DNA of 64,000 bases from Porphyrobacter sp. TH134 (GCF_002855495.1 NZ_PKRO01000002.1:62001-126000); one strand, 5' to 3'. Shown: positions 44,196 to 53,259, counted from the first letter of the stretch. Program-made: numbers and translations. Notes: generated by a model not told the origin, from the sequence alone.

Positions 44196-45572
44196 ATGAA
44201 AATCGCCGCTCTCCTGCGCAGTGCCGCGCTGGTCACCGCCATCGCGCTCATCCCCGCCACCACCGCCACCATGGCGCAGGTCGATGGCCGCGCCGGGCCG
44301 GAATTTGCCAAGCTGTTCGCGGTCTTTCAGCGGGTGAAGGCGAGTTACGTCGAGCCGGTCGAGGATGACGTGCTGATCCGCGGCGCGATTGACGGGATGC
44401 TCGCCGCGCTCGATCCGCATTCGGCCTATCTGGACGGCGGCGATTTGCAGCGGCTGGAGACGATGATCGACGGCAAATATTCCGGCCTCGGCCTGTCGGT
44501 GGTGATGGAGGACGGCGCGGTCAAGGTGATCTCGCCGTTTCGGGGCAGCCCGGCGGAAACGGCCGGGATCAAGGCGGGCGATTTCATCACGCATCTTGAT
44601 GGCAAGCTGATCGTCGATACCAAGCTGGATGACGCCGTGGCGCAAATGCGCGGGCCCAAGGGCACCGCCATCAAGCTGACGATTTTCCGCCCGGGCCGCG
44701 AAGAACCGCTGGAAGTCAGCGTGACGCGCGGCGTGATCGAGCTGGAGCCGGTGACCCACGAAATCGCGGCCGGCAATATCGGCATCATCAGCGTGAACGA
44801 ATTTTCCGCCAATGTCGGCGCGGATGTCTTTGCCGCCTGGCAGGAGATCAAGCAGAAGGCCCCCGGCGGCAAGGTGGCCGGCCTGGTGCTCGACCTGCGC
44901 AACAATCCGGGCGGCAGCCTCGACGAATCGGTGGCGCTGTCCGACCTGTTCCTGACCGATGGCCGCATCGTCAGCCAGCGCGGCCGGGCGCGGGGCGAGA
45001 CGATGCTCTATGATGCCGAAACCGTCTATCGCGGCGATATGGCCGAAGGCGTGCCGATGATCGTGCTGATCAACGCCGGCTCTGCCTCGGCGTCCGAGAT
45101 CGTCGCGGGCGCATTGCAGGATCACCGCCGCGCGCTGATCATGGGCGAACGCAGCTTTGGCAAGGGCAGCGTGCAGTCGCTCCTGCCGCTCGGCCCGGAC
45201 GCCGCGCTCAAGCTGACCACGGCCCGCTATTTCACCCCGGCGGGCAAATCGGTGCAGGAAGGCGGGATCCGCCCCGACATCACCGTGCCGCAGATTTCCG
45301 ATCCCGATTACGCGCTGCGCCAGAAGTACCAGACCCGCGAAAGCGACCTGCGCGGCCATCTCATCAATGAACTGGCGGTCAAAGACGAGGCGATGGAGGA
45401 TGACAAGATCGCCGATCCGCGCTTCCAGCTGACCGCTGCGCAGCTTGAAGAGCAGGGCATCAAGGACTTCCAGCTGAATTACGCGACCGAAACCCTGCGC
45501 CGCACCACCAAAAGCACCGTGGCGCTCAGACCTGCGGGGCGCGCTGTGACGCCGCGCGCGGCCAAGCCGTAA
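44196..45572 (+). CDS. ctpA: carboxy-terminal processing protease (S41 family)
   Basis: A 458-residue periplasmic serine protease. MKIAALLRSAALVTAIALIPATTATMAQ is the signal peptide. A PDZ domain covers roughly residues 80-165 (GLGLSVVMEDGAVKVISPFRGSPAETAGIKAGDFI). The protease domain contains NPGGSLDESVALSDLF, INAGSASASEIVAGALQDHRRA with the catalytic Ser, and SFGKGSVQ with the catalytic Lys. CtpA trims or degrades envelope substrates, among them peptidoglycan hydrolases. The EnvC-like gene upstream makes an amidase/hydrolase control role plausible. Confidence 0.94.
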   Translation: MKIAALLRSAALVTAIALIPATTATMAQVDGRAGPEFAKLFAVFQRVKASYVEPVEDDVLIRGAIDGMLAALDPHSAYLDGGDLQRLETMIDGKYSGLGLSVVMEDGAVKVISPFRGSPAETAGIKAGDFITHLDGKLIVDTKLDDAVAQMRGPKGTAIKLTIFRPGREEPLEVSVTRGVIELEPVTHEIAAGNIGIISVNEFSANVGADVFAAWQEIKQKAPGGKVAGLVLDLRNNPGGSLDESVALSDLFLTDGRIVSQRGRARGETMLYDAETVYRGDMAEGVPMIVLINAGSASASEIVAGALQDHRRALIMGERSFGKGSVQSLLPLGPDAALKLTTARYFTPAGKSVQEGGIRPDITVPQISDPDYALRQKYQTRESDLRGHLINELAVKDEAMEDDKIADPRFQLTAAQLEEQGIKDFQLNYATETLRRTTKSTVALRPAGRAVTPRAAKP

Positions 45573-45583
45573 GGGTCTGAACA

Positions 45584-46072
45584 ATGGACAATCTGGGCAA
45601 GGCCCGCGCGCTCGCCGTGGTGGTTCCGGCAGCCTTGCTGGGCGGCGCTTACGTGTCGCAATACGGGTTCGGCCTGCCGCCGTGCGAGATGTGCTGGTGG
45701 CAGCGTTACCCGCATTTCGCCGCGCTGGGCTTGGGCCTGGCCGCCTATGCGCTGAAGCCGCCGCAGGTGTGGACCGCGCTGGCGGGGCTGGCGATCCTGA
45801 CCTCGGGGCTGATCGGCGGGTTTCATGCCGGGGTTGAATATGGCTGGTGGGAAGGGGTCACGGCCTGCACCGCGCCGGCATCGGGGATCGACGTGCTGGA
45901 CTTCACCGCCGCCCCGCTGATCCGCTGCGATGTGGCCCCGTGGACGCTGTTCGGCATTTCGCTCGCCGGGTTCAACTTCCTGATTTCCGGCCTTGGCGGT
46001 GCGGCCATTGTGGCGCTGGCCGCGTATGGTAGGTACGATCTGCCTGAAGGAGCTGACAATGCAGCGCGATGA
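45584..46072 (+). CDS. disulfide bond formation protein B
   Basis: A 162-residue inner-membrane quinone reductase with four membrane helices that reoxidises DsbA-like proteins. The first pair of cysteines is PPCEMCWWQRYP (Cys34 and Cys37), directly before helix 2. The second pair is in the periplasmic loop (TACTAP and IRCDVAP). The start MDNLGKARAL is 11 bases after ctpA. It overlaps coq7 by 14 bases. The window shows no dsbA. Confidence 0.9.
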   Translation: MDNLGKARALAVVVPAALLGGAYVSQYGFGLPPCEMCWWQRYPHFAALGLGLAAYALKPPQVWTALAGLAILTSGLIGGFHAGVEYGWWEGVTACTAPASGIDVLDFTAAPLIRCDVAPWTLFGISLAGFNFLISGLGGAAIVALAAYGRYDLPEGADNAAR

Positions 46073-46580
46073 ACTCCACCGCATGATCCGGGTCGACCAG
46101 GCCGGCGAATTCGGCGCGACCCGTATTTACGAAGGCCAGTTGGCTGTGATGGGCGACCGCGGCCCGCATTCGGCCGAAATCCGCCACATGGCCGCGCAAG
46201 AGGCCGAACACCGCGCGAAGTTCGATGCGCTGCTGGCGCGGCGCGGCGTGCGCCCCACGGCGCTGCACCCGATCTGGTCAGCCGCGGGGTACGGGCTGGG
46301 CGCGTTTACCGCGCTGCTCGGCCCGGAAGCGGCCATGGCCTGCACGGCGGCGGTCGAGACCGAGATCGACAAGCACTATTCCGAGCAGCTCGACCGGCTT
46401 GAGGAAAGCGGGGCGGACCCCGAGCTTGCCGAAATGATCGCCGCGTTCCGCGAAGACGAGCGTGAGCACCGCGATGCGGCTTTCGCCAACGGGGCGGAGC
46501 GCGCCCCGGCCTATCCCCTGCTGGCGGGTGCCATCCGCCTGGGGTGCAAGATTGCGATCAGGGTGAGCGAAAGGTTGTAA
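46059..46580 (+). CDS. coq7: demethoxyubiquinone hydroxylase (Coq7 family)
   Basis: A 173-residue di-iron monooxygenase that hydroxylates 5-demethoxyubiquinol in ubiquinone synthesis. Iron ligands are seen in RVDQAGEFGATRIYEGQ, QEAEHRAKFD, VETEIDKHYSEQL and REDEREHRDAA, giving the Glu/Glu-x-x-His pattern. The start MQRDELHRMIRV has GAAGGAG a few bases upstream. It overlaps the dsbB-like gene, an order conserved in related genomes. After it comes a palindromic repeat. Confidence 0.95.
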   Translation: MQRDELHRMIRVDQAGEFGATRIYEGQLAVMGDRGPHSAEIRHMAAQEAEHRAKFDALLARRGVRPTALHPIWSAAGYGLGAFTALLGPEAAMACTAAVETEIDKHYSEQLDRLEESGADPELAEMIAAFREDEREHRDAAFANGAERAPAYPLLAGAIRLGCKIAIRVSERL

Positions 46581-46600
46581 GTCGCGGGAGATAGAAGTGC

Positions 46601-46693
46601 CGTTTGTGCTGAGCTTGTCGAAGCACCGTTCTTCCTTCCTGATGTCCCGATAAAAAGGACATGCTGCCCTTCGCCAAACTCAGGGCGAACGGG
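46601..46693. repeat. palindromic intergenic repeat (GAGCTTGTCGAAG family)
   Basis: Arms 46601-46627 (CCGTTTGTGCTGAGCTTGTC GAAGCAC) and 46667-46693 (GCCCTTCGCCAAACTCAGGG CGAACGG) are imperfect inverted copies of one another. It sits between the convergent coq7 and nucleotide-sugar dehydrogenase genes. The core (TGAGCTTGTCGAAG) is a very common sphingomonad intergenic repeat. Confidence 0.85.
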
Positions 46694-46711
46694 GAAGGGC
46701 CTGACCCTCCT

Positions 46712-48001
46712 CTATAAACTCCAGTAAACCAGCTCTTCGGGCAGCCCTTCGCGGGCAAGTGCACTTTTCACGTCCACCAGCACGCCGCCGCTGCGCACGC
46801 GGGCGATCAGGGCAGCGGGGTTGGCGATGTATTCCGCGTGGTTCACCGCCAGCACCAGCGCATCCAGCTGCACTATATCCTCTGCCGGGCTCAGCGTGAT
46901 GCCATATTCATGGGCCGCCGCTGCGGGATCGGCGAGCGGGTCGCTGACCAAGGCGGCGATCCCGTATGCGTGCAGTTCGGCGAGGATGTCGGGCACCTTG
47001 GAGTTGCGGATATCCGGCACGTCCTGCTTGAAGGTCAGCCCCATGACGCCAACCCGCGCTGCGCGGGGGGAGACGTCGTTTGCGATCAGCAGCTTCACGA
47101 CCTTCTGCGCGATCGCCTGCCCCATGCTGTCATTGATCCGCCGCCCGGCGAGGATCACCTCAGGCCGGTAGCCAAGCTTTTCCGCTGCGGCCGTCAGATA
47201 AAAGGGATCGACCCCGATGCAATGCCCGCCGACAAGGCCGGGGGTGAAGGGTAGAAAGTTCCACTTCGTTCCCGCCGCCGCCAGCACGTCGCGGGTGGCA
47301 AGGCCCATGCGGTCGAAGATCAGCGCGATTTCGTTCATCAGCGCGATGTTGAGATCGCGCTGGGTGTTCTCGATCACCTTGGCGGCCTCGGCCACCTTGA
47401 TCGAAGGCGCTTCGTGCAGCCCCGCATCCACCACCGCGCCATAGACGGCGCGCATCCGGGCAAGCGCCGCAGGGCTATCGGCAGCGATGATCTTGGTGAT
47501 CGTTTCCAGCCGATGCACCGTGTCACCGGGATTGATGCGTTCCGGGCTATAGCCGAGCGCGAAATCCTGCCCCTGCACAAGGCCGGAATGCTGCGCCAGC
47601 CAGGGGCCGCAGATATCCTCGGTCACACCGGGGAAGACGGTCGATTCGAACACCACCAGCGCGCCCCTGGAAAGGCGCGGGCCGATGGTTTCGCAGGCGC
47701 GCTGCAAGGGGGTGAGGTCGGGGCGGCGTTCATCGGTGATCGGGGTGGGCACCGTGACGATAATCAGGCTCGCGCCTTCCAGCACCGCCGGATCATCCGA
47801 GACGGCAAGGCCGCATGACGTCAGCCGTGCATCGTCGATCTCGCAGGTCGCATCATGACCGGCGCGCAATTGGGCGATCCGCCCGGCGGCGATGTCGAAA
47901 CCGGTTACCGCAACGCCCTGCGGCGCAAGTCGTTCAGCCAGCGCCACGGCGACCGGCAGGCCGACATAGCCCAAGCCCACCACTGCAATCTTCCGATCCA
48001 T
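46712..48001 (-). CDS. nucleotide sugar dehydrogenase (UDP-N-acetylglucosamine/galactosamine 6-dehydrogenase type)
   Basis: A 429-residue NAD-dependent enzyme that oxidises C6 of a UDP-hexose or UDP-N-acetylhexosamine to the acid. The Rossmann motif is AVVGLGYVGLPVA (about residues 5-17). KWNFLPFTPGLVGGHCIGVDPFYL contains the catalytic cysteine. FKQDVPDIRNSK and AVNHAEYIA are features of the TviB/WbpO branch. The exact substrate is not certain. The start MDRKIAVVG fits the dinucleotide fold. With the epimerase 727 bases upstream it likely supplies a uronic acid for polysaccharide. Confidence 0.92.
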   Translation of the reverse strand: MDRKIAVVGLGYVGLPVAVALAERLAPQGVAVTGFDIAAGRIAQLRAGHDATCEIDDARLTSCGLAVSDDPAVLEGASLIIVTVPTPITDERRPDLTPLQRACETIGPRLSRGALVVFESTVFPGVTEDICGPWLAQHSGLVQGQDFALGYSPERINPGDTVHRLETITKIIAADSPAALARMRAVYGAVVDAGLHEAPSIKVAEAAKVIENTQRDLNIALMNEIALIFDRMGLATRDVLAAAGTKWNFLPFTPGLVGGHCIGVDPFYLTAAAEKLGYRPEVILAGRRINDSMGQAIAQKVVKLLIANDVSPRAARVGVMGLTFKQDVPDIRNSKVPDILAELHAYGIAALVSDPLADPAAAAHEYGITLSPAEDIVQLDALVLAVNHAEYIANPAALIARVRSGGVLVDVKSALAREGLPEELVYWSL

Positions 48002-48155
48002 GCTCCGGCATAGCGGGCAAGGTTTCAACATTTCGCTAAACCGGCCCAGCACACCGGCTTCAGCCCGGGTTCAGCCCTTGCGCACTAGACAAATGCCCTC
48101 GGTCGCAGGCATGGCTGGCTGCATGACCTTGCGCCCCGACAAAGGATGACGCGCC

Positions 48156-48722
48156 ATGAAGCACCTGTTCGCCTCCGCCGCCGTTGTGATCGCCATGTGC
48201 GCCGCCGCGGGCCCTGCCGCCGCCCAGAGCGCGGATGAAAAGATCAACATGGTGATCGCTTATAGCGAAGCCGAATGCCCCGTCGCTCAGCCCGGCGAAG
48301 TCGTGGTGTGCGAAATTCTGGTCGAGGAAGAGCGGTATCGCATCCCGTCGAACCTGCGTTACAGTGATAATCCCGCGAACAAATCGCCGGCAAGCCGGGT
48401 CGACCAGATCAAGTATGTCGGCGATTTTGGCGCGATGAGCTGCTCCCCCGCCGGCGCGGGCGGGTTTACGGGCTGCACCCAGAAGTTCATCGAAGCCGCC
48501 TACAAGGACAAGGCCGAGGAAGACGGGGTCCGCTTTGGCCAGCTGATCGAAAAGGCGCGGGCGGAACGCCTTTCCACCATCGACGCTGACGCTGCTGCGG
48601 AACAAGAGCGGGTCGAGATGATCGAGCGCGAATATATGCAGCGGCTTGAACGCGAACGGGCGGGCGAACTGCCGAGCGAAGGTGCTTTGCCGGCCCCAGC
48701 CTCGACGCCCCAGCCCGAATAG
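48156..48722 (+). CDS. secreted protein of unknown function
   Basis: A 188-residue exported protein. MKHLFASAAVVIAMCAAAGPAAAQS is a signal peptide with AAA-Q cleavage. The mature region has four cysteines (AECPVAQ, VVCEIL, MSCSP, TGCTQ), possibly two disulfides, then a charged helical C-terminus (VEMIEREYMQRLERERAGEL). No homology recognised beyond sphingomonad hypothetical proteins. It sits in opposite orientation between the sugar dehydrogenase and epimerase genes. Confidence 0.75.
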   Translation: MKHLFASAAVVIAMCAAAGPAAAQSADEKINMVIAYSEAECPVAQPGEVVVCEILVEEERYRIPSNLRYSDNPANKSPASRVDQIKYVGDFGAMSCSPAGAGGFTGCTQKFIEAAYKDKAEEDGVRFGQLIEKARAERLSTIDADAAAEQERVEMIEREYMQRLERERAGELPSEGALPAPASTPQPE

Positions 48723-48728
48723 GCGACC

Positions 48729-49742
48729 TTAAGCCCGGTAATACTCCCGGTACCACGCCACAAACCGCGCGACCCCTTCGCGGAACGGGGTTTGCGGCGC
48801 GTACCCGGTGAGCGCTTTGAGCAAGCTGGCATCGGCCCAGGTCGCGGGCACATCGCCCTGCTGCATCGGCATGAAGTTTTTCACCGCCGCGCGCCCGCAT
48901 TCGCCCTCGATCGCCTCGACGAAATCCATCAGCCGCACCTTGTCGCCATTGCCGATATTCACGACGCGGAACGGCGCGACCGGCGACAGGCTGTCGCCCG
49001 GCGCGATGTCCTCAGGGCTGCCGGGCCGCACCGGGGCGGCGTCGATCAGCAGGCGGATGCCGCGCACCAGATCGGCGACATAGGTGAAATCGCGGTACAT
49101 CTCGCCATCATTGTAGATGTCGATCGGGGTGCCTTCGAGCACGCCCTTGGTGAACTTGAACAGCGCCATGTCGGGCCGCCCCCACGGGCCGTAGACGGTG
49201 AAGAACCGGAACATCGTGGTCGGCAGGTTCCACAGATGGGCATAGGAATGCGCCATCGCCTCGTTCGCCTTCTTGGTCGCGGCGTAGAAGGTGAGCGGGG
49301 TGTCGACCTTCTGGTCTTCACCGAAGGGCATTTCGGTGTTCGCGCCATAGACTGATGAGGTGGACGCCATCAGCAGATGATCCACGCCCAGTTCGCGGGC
49401 GCATTCCATCACGTTGAAGGTGCCGACCAGGTTGGCGTTCACGTAAGCGCGCGGGTTTTCGAGCGAGTATCGCACCCCCGCCTGCGCCGCCAGATGCACG
49501 ATCACATCGGGCTTTTCCGCCAGCGCGAGGGCGTGGAGCGTCTCGAAATCCTCCAGCATCCCCTCGGTGCAGGTGAAATGCGGGTGTTGCAGCAGCATCT
49601 GGTGCCGCCGCTGCTTGATCCGCACGTCATAGTAATCGGTCATCCCGTCAAAGCCGACGACGCGGAAACCCTCTTCCAGCAAAAGCTGCGAGAGGTGGAA
49701 GCCGATGAACCCGGCAGAGCCAGTGACAAGTACGGTGCGCAT
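48729..49742 (-). CDS. NAD-dependent epimerase (UDP-glucuronate 4-epimerase-like)
   Basis: A 337-residue extended short-chain dehydrogenase. VLVTGSAGFIGFHLSQLLLEEG is the NAD-binding motif and FYAATKKANEAMAHSYAHLW holds the catalytic YxxxK. RFFTVYGPWGRPDMALFKFT and DGEMYRDFTYVADLVRGI match UDP-glucuronate 4-epimerases (LpsL/CapI type). It would convert UDP-GlcA or its N-acetyl form to the galacto epimer. The start MRTVLVTG is chosen over a frame start 13 residues upstream. Pairs functionally with the dehydrogenase at 46712. Confidence 0.93.
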   Translation of the reverse strand: MRTVLVTGSAGFIGFHLSQLLLEEGFRVVGFDGMTDYYDVRIKQRRHQMLLQHPHFTCTEGMLEDFETLHALALAEKPDVIVHLAAQAGVRYSLENPRAYVNANLVGTFNVMECARELGVDHLLMASTSSVYGANTEMPFGEDQKVDTPLTFYAATKKANEAMAHSYAHLWNLPTTMFRFFTVYGPWGRPDMALFKFTKGVLEGTPIDIYNDGEMYRDFTYVADLVRGIRLLIDAAPVRPGSPEDIAPGDSLSPVAPFRVVNIGNGDKVRLMDFVEAIEGECGRAAVKNFMPMQQGDVPATWADASLLKALTGYAPQTPFREGVARFVAWYREYYRA

Positions 49743-49767
49743 GGGTGCGCTCCTTAACGCGCCACCC

Positions 49768-50574
49768 TTAAGAAAGCGCAATATCCGGCGCGTCTTCCTG
49801 CTTCATGCCGACAATGTGATAACCCGCATCGACATGATGCGTCTCTCCGGTCACGCCCGAAGACAGGTCGGACAGGAGATACAGACCCGCCCCGCCGACA
49901 TCGTCGATGGTGACATTGCGGCGCAGCGGCGCGTTCAGCTCGTTCCACTTGAGGATGTAGCGGAAATCGCCGATCCCGCTTGCTGCCAGCGTCTTGATCG
50001 GCCCGGCGCTGATCGCGTTCACCCGGATGCCGCGCGGTCCCAGGTCATTGGCAAGGTATTTGACGCTGGTTTCCAGCGCGGCCTTGGCCACGCCCATCAC
50101 ATTGTAGTGCGGGATCACCTTTTCCGCGCCGTAATAGCTCAGCGTCAGGATCGTGCCGCCGCTTTCCGGCATCATCGCGGCCGCGCGCTGGCTGATCGCC
50201 ACCAGCGAATAGGCCGAAATGTTCATGGTCATCAGGAAGTTGTCGAGACTGGTATCGACATAGGCCCCGCGCAGTTCGTTCTTGTCCGAATAGCCGATGG
50301 CGTGAACCACGAAATCGATGCTGTCCCAGCGTTCCTTCAGGGCGGCAAAGGCCGCGTCGAGCGATTCCATGCTCGACACGTCGCACTCGAAGGTGAAATC
50401 GCTGCCCAGCTCGGCCGCGAGCGGCTTCACCCGCTTGGCCAGCGCATCCCCCTGATAGGAAAAGGCCAGTTCGGCCCCGTGCTCGGCCAGCTGTTTCGCA
50501 ATGCCCCAGGCCAGCGACTTGTCGTTGGCCAGGCCCATGATCAAGCCGCGCTTACCCTGCATCAGTCCGGTCAT
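49768..50574 (-). CDS. fabI: enoyl-[acyl-carrier-protein] reductase (NADH) FabI
   Basis: A 268-residue short-chain dehydrogenase that reduces enoyl-ACP, the last step of the fatty-acid elongation cycle. The nucleotide site is GLIMGLANDKSLAWGIA, and Tyr157-x6-Lys164 (HYNVMGVAKAALE) gives the FabI-type catalytic pair. LSYYGAEKVIPHYN carries the preceding Tyr147. The start MTGLMQGKRG is directly adjacent to the stop of the YihY gene, so the two are co-transcribed. Confidence 0.95.
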   Translation of the reverse strand: MTGLMQGKRGLIMGLANDKSLAWGIAKQLAEHGAELAFSYQGDALAKRVKPLAAELGSDFTFECDVSSMESLDAAFAALKERWDSIDFVVHAIGYSDKNELRGAYVDTSLDNFLMTMNISAYSLVAISQRAAAMMPESGGTILTLSYYGAEKVIPHYNVMGVAKAALETSVKYLANDLGPRGIRVNAISAGPIKTLAASGIGDFRYILKWNELNAPLRRNVTIDDVGGAGLYLLSDLSSGVTGETHHVDAGYHIVGMKQEDAPDIALS

Positions 50575-51450
50575 TTATGCATTCTCCTTGGCCTGCGCAC
50601 GTTCATGCGCCAGCGCCGCATTCAATTCTGCCCCGATAACCAGCCCAAGCCCGACGAGCCAGAAAAACAGCAAGGTCACCATGCTGCCTGCAAGGCTGCC
50701 ATAGGTGAGATCATAGGCGAAGACACTGCGCAGCACCACTGGCAGCGCCGCAGCAACCGCCAGCCACCACACGGTCGTGAACAGCGCGCCGGGCCACTTG
50801 GGCCACTGCCGCCCGCGGAACGACAGCGGCGTGAGGGTGACAAACAGCACCCACAGCGATCCGGCCAGCCCCAGCGCCGGGACAATCCGGGACAATCTGA
50901 GCGCGCCGATCCATTGGCTGAGCTGCGGGAACGCCGCGCCGATCACTTCCTGCGCGCCGCCGATCAGCACCTGCGCAAACAGCGACAGCATCATCAGCAG
51001 CACCGCCCCCAGGATCAGTCCGGCCGAGACCAGCCGTTTCTGCCAGAACGTGCGACCGGTCTTGGTATCATAGGCCCGGCGCAGGATATCGCGGATGCTT
51101 TCGATCAGGCTGCTCACCGTCCACAGACCCAGCAGCGCCCCCACCCACAGCAGCCAGCCCGAGCGGGAATAGATGACTGTCTCGGCCACGGGGGTAATCA
51201 CCGCCGCCACCGAATCGGGCATCGCGCGGGCGACGGTCAGCACCAGCGTTTCGGCATTGTCGCGGCCGCCGATCAGATCGAACAGCGCTGCCCCGACGAT
51301 GAAGAAGGGGAAGATGGCAACCATCGACAGATAGGCCAGATTGCCCGCGTGGATGAAGCCGTCGTTGACGGTATCGATCACAACGCGGCGGGCGACCCTG
51401 CCAGCATGGCGAAGACGGGGTTCTTGGGTAAGACGCGCCAGCATGGCCAA
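50575..51450 (-). CDS. YihY/virulence factor BrkB family membrane protein
   Basis: A 291-residue inner-membrane protein with about six helices. NDGFIHAGNLAYLSMVAIFPFFIVGAALFDLIG is the YihY N-terminal signature, and PLSFRGRQWPKWPGALFTTVWWLAVAAALP a later conserved part. The C-terminal segment is GSLAGSMVTLLFFWLVGLGLVIGAELNAAL. The function of the family is not established; an older RNase BN assignment is regarded as wrong. It lies between the DnaJ-like gene (9 bases upstream) and fabI on the same strand. Confidence 0.92.
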   Translation of the reverse strand: MAMLARLTQEPRLRHAGRVARRVVIDTVNDGFIHAGNLAYLSMVAIFPFFIVGAALFDLIGGRDNAETLVLTVARAMPDSVAAVITPVAETVIYSRSGWLLWVGALLGLWTVSSLIESIRDILRRAYDTKTGRTFWQKRLVSAGLILGAVLLMMLSLFAQVLIGGAQEVIGAAFPQLSQWIGALRLSRIVPALGLAGSLWVLFVTLTPLSFRGRQWPKWPGALFTTVWWLAVAAALPVVLRSVFAYDLTYGSLAGSMVTLLFFWLVGLGLVIGAELNAALAHERAQAKENA

Positions 51451-51459
51451 ATCGCCCGG

Positions 51460-52452
51460 CTACAGGCCGAACTTCTCCCGCGGGCGCGCCGGATCAAGCC
51501 AGCCATCAAGCCGCTGTTCCAGCGCGGCGAGATCGGCCGGCAGCTGGATTTCGATCGTGACCAGCTGATCGCCGCGCTCGGCCTTGCCGTCGGTCAGCTT
51601 GCCATTCTTGCGCGTCCAACCCTTGCCCGCCAGTCGCAGCACCGTGCCGCTGCTGCTGCCCGGCTTGATCGTCAGCATGACCGCGCCGTCCACTGTCGGG
51701 CATTTGACCTTGGCCCCGCGCACCGCCTCATCAAGGGTGATCGGCAGGTCCATGCGGATATTGTCGCCCTCGCGCCGGAAGAAGGGGTGGGTGCCCACTT
51801 CGACCATCACGATGCCATCGCCATTGCCGCCGGTGCCGGGGTGGCCCTTGTCCTTCAGGCGCATCATCGTGCCGTCTTCAACCCCCGGCGGCAGCTTCAG
51901 ATTGATCGCCTTGCCATCGGCCAGCGTGATGCGCTGGTCGCGTCCGGCGGCGGCATCGACGAAAGGTACGGCGAGCCGGTACTGGATGTCTGCGCCGCGC
52001 TTGGGCGGGGGCGGCGGGGGCTGGCGGCCAAAGCCGCGCCGCGGGGGCGGCTGTTGCTGCTGGCGCGCGCGGCCGCCGAACAGGCCTTCGAACAGGTCGC
52101 CCAGATCGACATCATCCGCGCCAAACCCGCCAAAGTCGCCGCCGCCCGGTGCGCCGCCACCGCCAGCGCCATAGGTGCCGCCGCGGCCATAGCCGGGCCG
52201 CGCGCCCATGCCCGCGAAAGGATTGGCCGGGTTGCCATCGCCGTCGATCTCGCCCCGGTCATACTGCGCGCGCTTGGCCTTGTCGGACAGCAGATCATAG
52301 GCGCGGGTCGCGTCGGAAAACTTCTCCGATGCCTTGGGATTATCCTTGTTGCGATCGGGGTGGAGTTCCTTGGCGAGCTTGCGATAGGCGCTCTTGATGT
52401 CCGCCTCGGACGCCGTGCGGGCAATGCCAAGAGTGCTGTAGGGATCGCGCAT
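51460..52452 (-). CDS. DnaJ-class molecular chaperone (CbpA-like)
   Basis: A 330-residue co-chaperone. The J-domain is at residues 1-66, with HPDRNKDNPKASEKF containing the HPD motif that stimulates DnaK. A long Gly-rich linker (about 75-120) and a Pro/Gln-rich segment follow. The C-terminal substrate domain contains PPGVEDGTMMRLKDKGHPGTGG and DLPITLDEAVRGAKVKCPTVDG. There is no zinc-finger domain, so it is of the CbpA/type II class. It is the first gene of the operon with the YihY and fabI genes. Confidence 0.92.
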   Translation of the reverse strand: MRDPYSTLGIARTASEADIKSAYRKLAKELHPDRNKDNPKASEKFSDATRAYDLLSDKAKRAQYDRGEIDGDGNPANPFAGMGARPGYGRGGTYGAGGGGAPGGGDFGGFGADDVDLGDLFEGLFGGRARQQQQPPPRRGFGRQPPPPPPKRGADIQYRLAVPFVDAAAGRDQRITLADGKAINLKLPPGVEDGTMMRLKDKGHPGTGGNGDGIVMVEVGTHPFFRREGDNIRMDLPITLDEAVRGAKVKCPTVDGAVMLTIKPGSSSGTVLRLAGKGWTRKNGKLTDGKAERGDQLVTIEIQLPADLAALEQRLDGWLDPARPREKFGL

Positions 52453-52591
52453 GGCGTATTAGCTAGGTGAGACAGCGCGGCTGCGCAAGCCGATGCTGGG
52501 CGCAAGGCTGGCGCGAAATTGCAAGAGACGCACTTTTCACCGTGCCAGCGGCCCCCTATGTCCCGCTCCGGTTCAGCAAGGACACCTTTTC

Positions 52592-53248
52592 ATGCACGAC
52601 GCCCCCCCTCTCGACGACACGCAACTGGCCGACAGCGTGCTGCCTGCCGGCGCCGATCCGTTCGTTCTGTTCGAGGAATGGTTTGCCGCCGCTCAGGTGG
52701 GCGAGATCAATGATCCCAACGCGATGGCGCTCGCGACCGCCACCGCCGATGCGGCGCCGTCGGTGCGGATGGTGCTGCTGAAGGGGCATGGCAAGGCTGA
52801 AATCGCAGGCGGCGGCTTCACCTTCTTCACCAATGCCGACAGCCGCAAGGGCGGGCAGATCCGCGCCAATATGCAGGCCGCGCTGCTGTTCCACTGGAAG
52901 AGCCTGCGCCGCCAGATCCGCATCGAAGGCCCGCTGATCGAGGTCAGCCCCGAACGCGCCGACGCCTATTTCCACTCGCGCCCCTACACCAGCCAGGTCG
53001 GCAGCGCGGCGAGCGACCAGTCGCGTCCCTTGCCCGACCGCCAGACCTATCTCGACCGCGTGCAGGATTTGTGGGCCGAGCATGAGGCGCAAGGCAAGGT
53101 TCCCCGGCCCGCCCATTGGACCGGCTTCACGCTCTCGCCCCGCCGGATCGAGTTCTGGATCGACCGCGACAACCGCCTGCACGACCGCCGCGAATTCATC
53201 CGCGCCGATGCCGATGCGCCGTGGTCCGACACGCTGCTTTACCCTTGA
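52592..53248 (+). CDS. pdxH: pyridoxamine 5'-phosphate oxidase
   Basis: A 218-residue FMN enzyme that oxidises pyridoxine- or pyridoxamine-5'-phosphate to PLP. It shows NAMALATATADAAPSVRMVLLKGHG, FFTNADSRKGGQI, LLFHWKSLRRQIRIEGPL and the C-terminal RIEFWIDRDNRLHDRREF. All are family hallmarks including FMN and PLP contacts. The start MHDAPPLDDTQLADS is preceded by CAAGGACA. It is followed by the PhzF gene after 11 bases. Confidence 0.95.
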   Translation: MHDAPPLDDTQLADSVLPAGADPFVLFEEWFAAAQVGEINDPNAMALATATADAAPSVRMVLLKGHGKAEIAGGGFTFFTNADSRKGGQIRANMQAALLFHWKSLRRQIRIEGPLIEVSPERADAYFHSRPYTSQVGSAASDQSRPLPDRQTYLDRVQDLWAEHEAQGKVPRPAHWTGFTLSPRRIEFWIDRDNRLHDRREFIRADADAPWSDTLLYP

Positions 53249-53259
53249 GGTTCGCGAAC

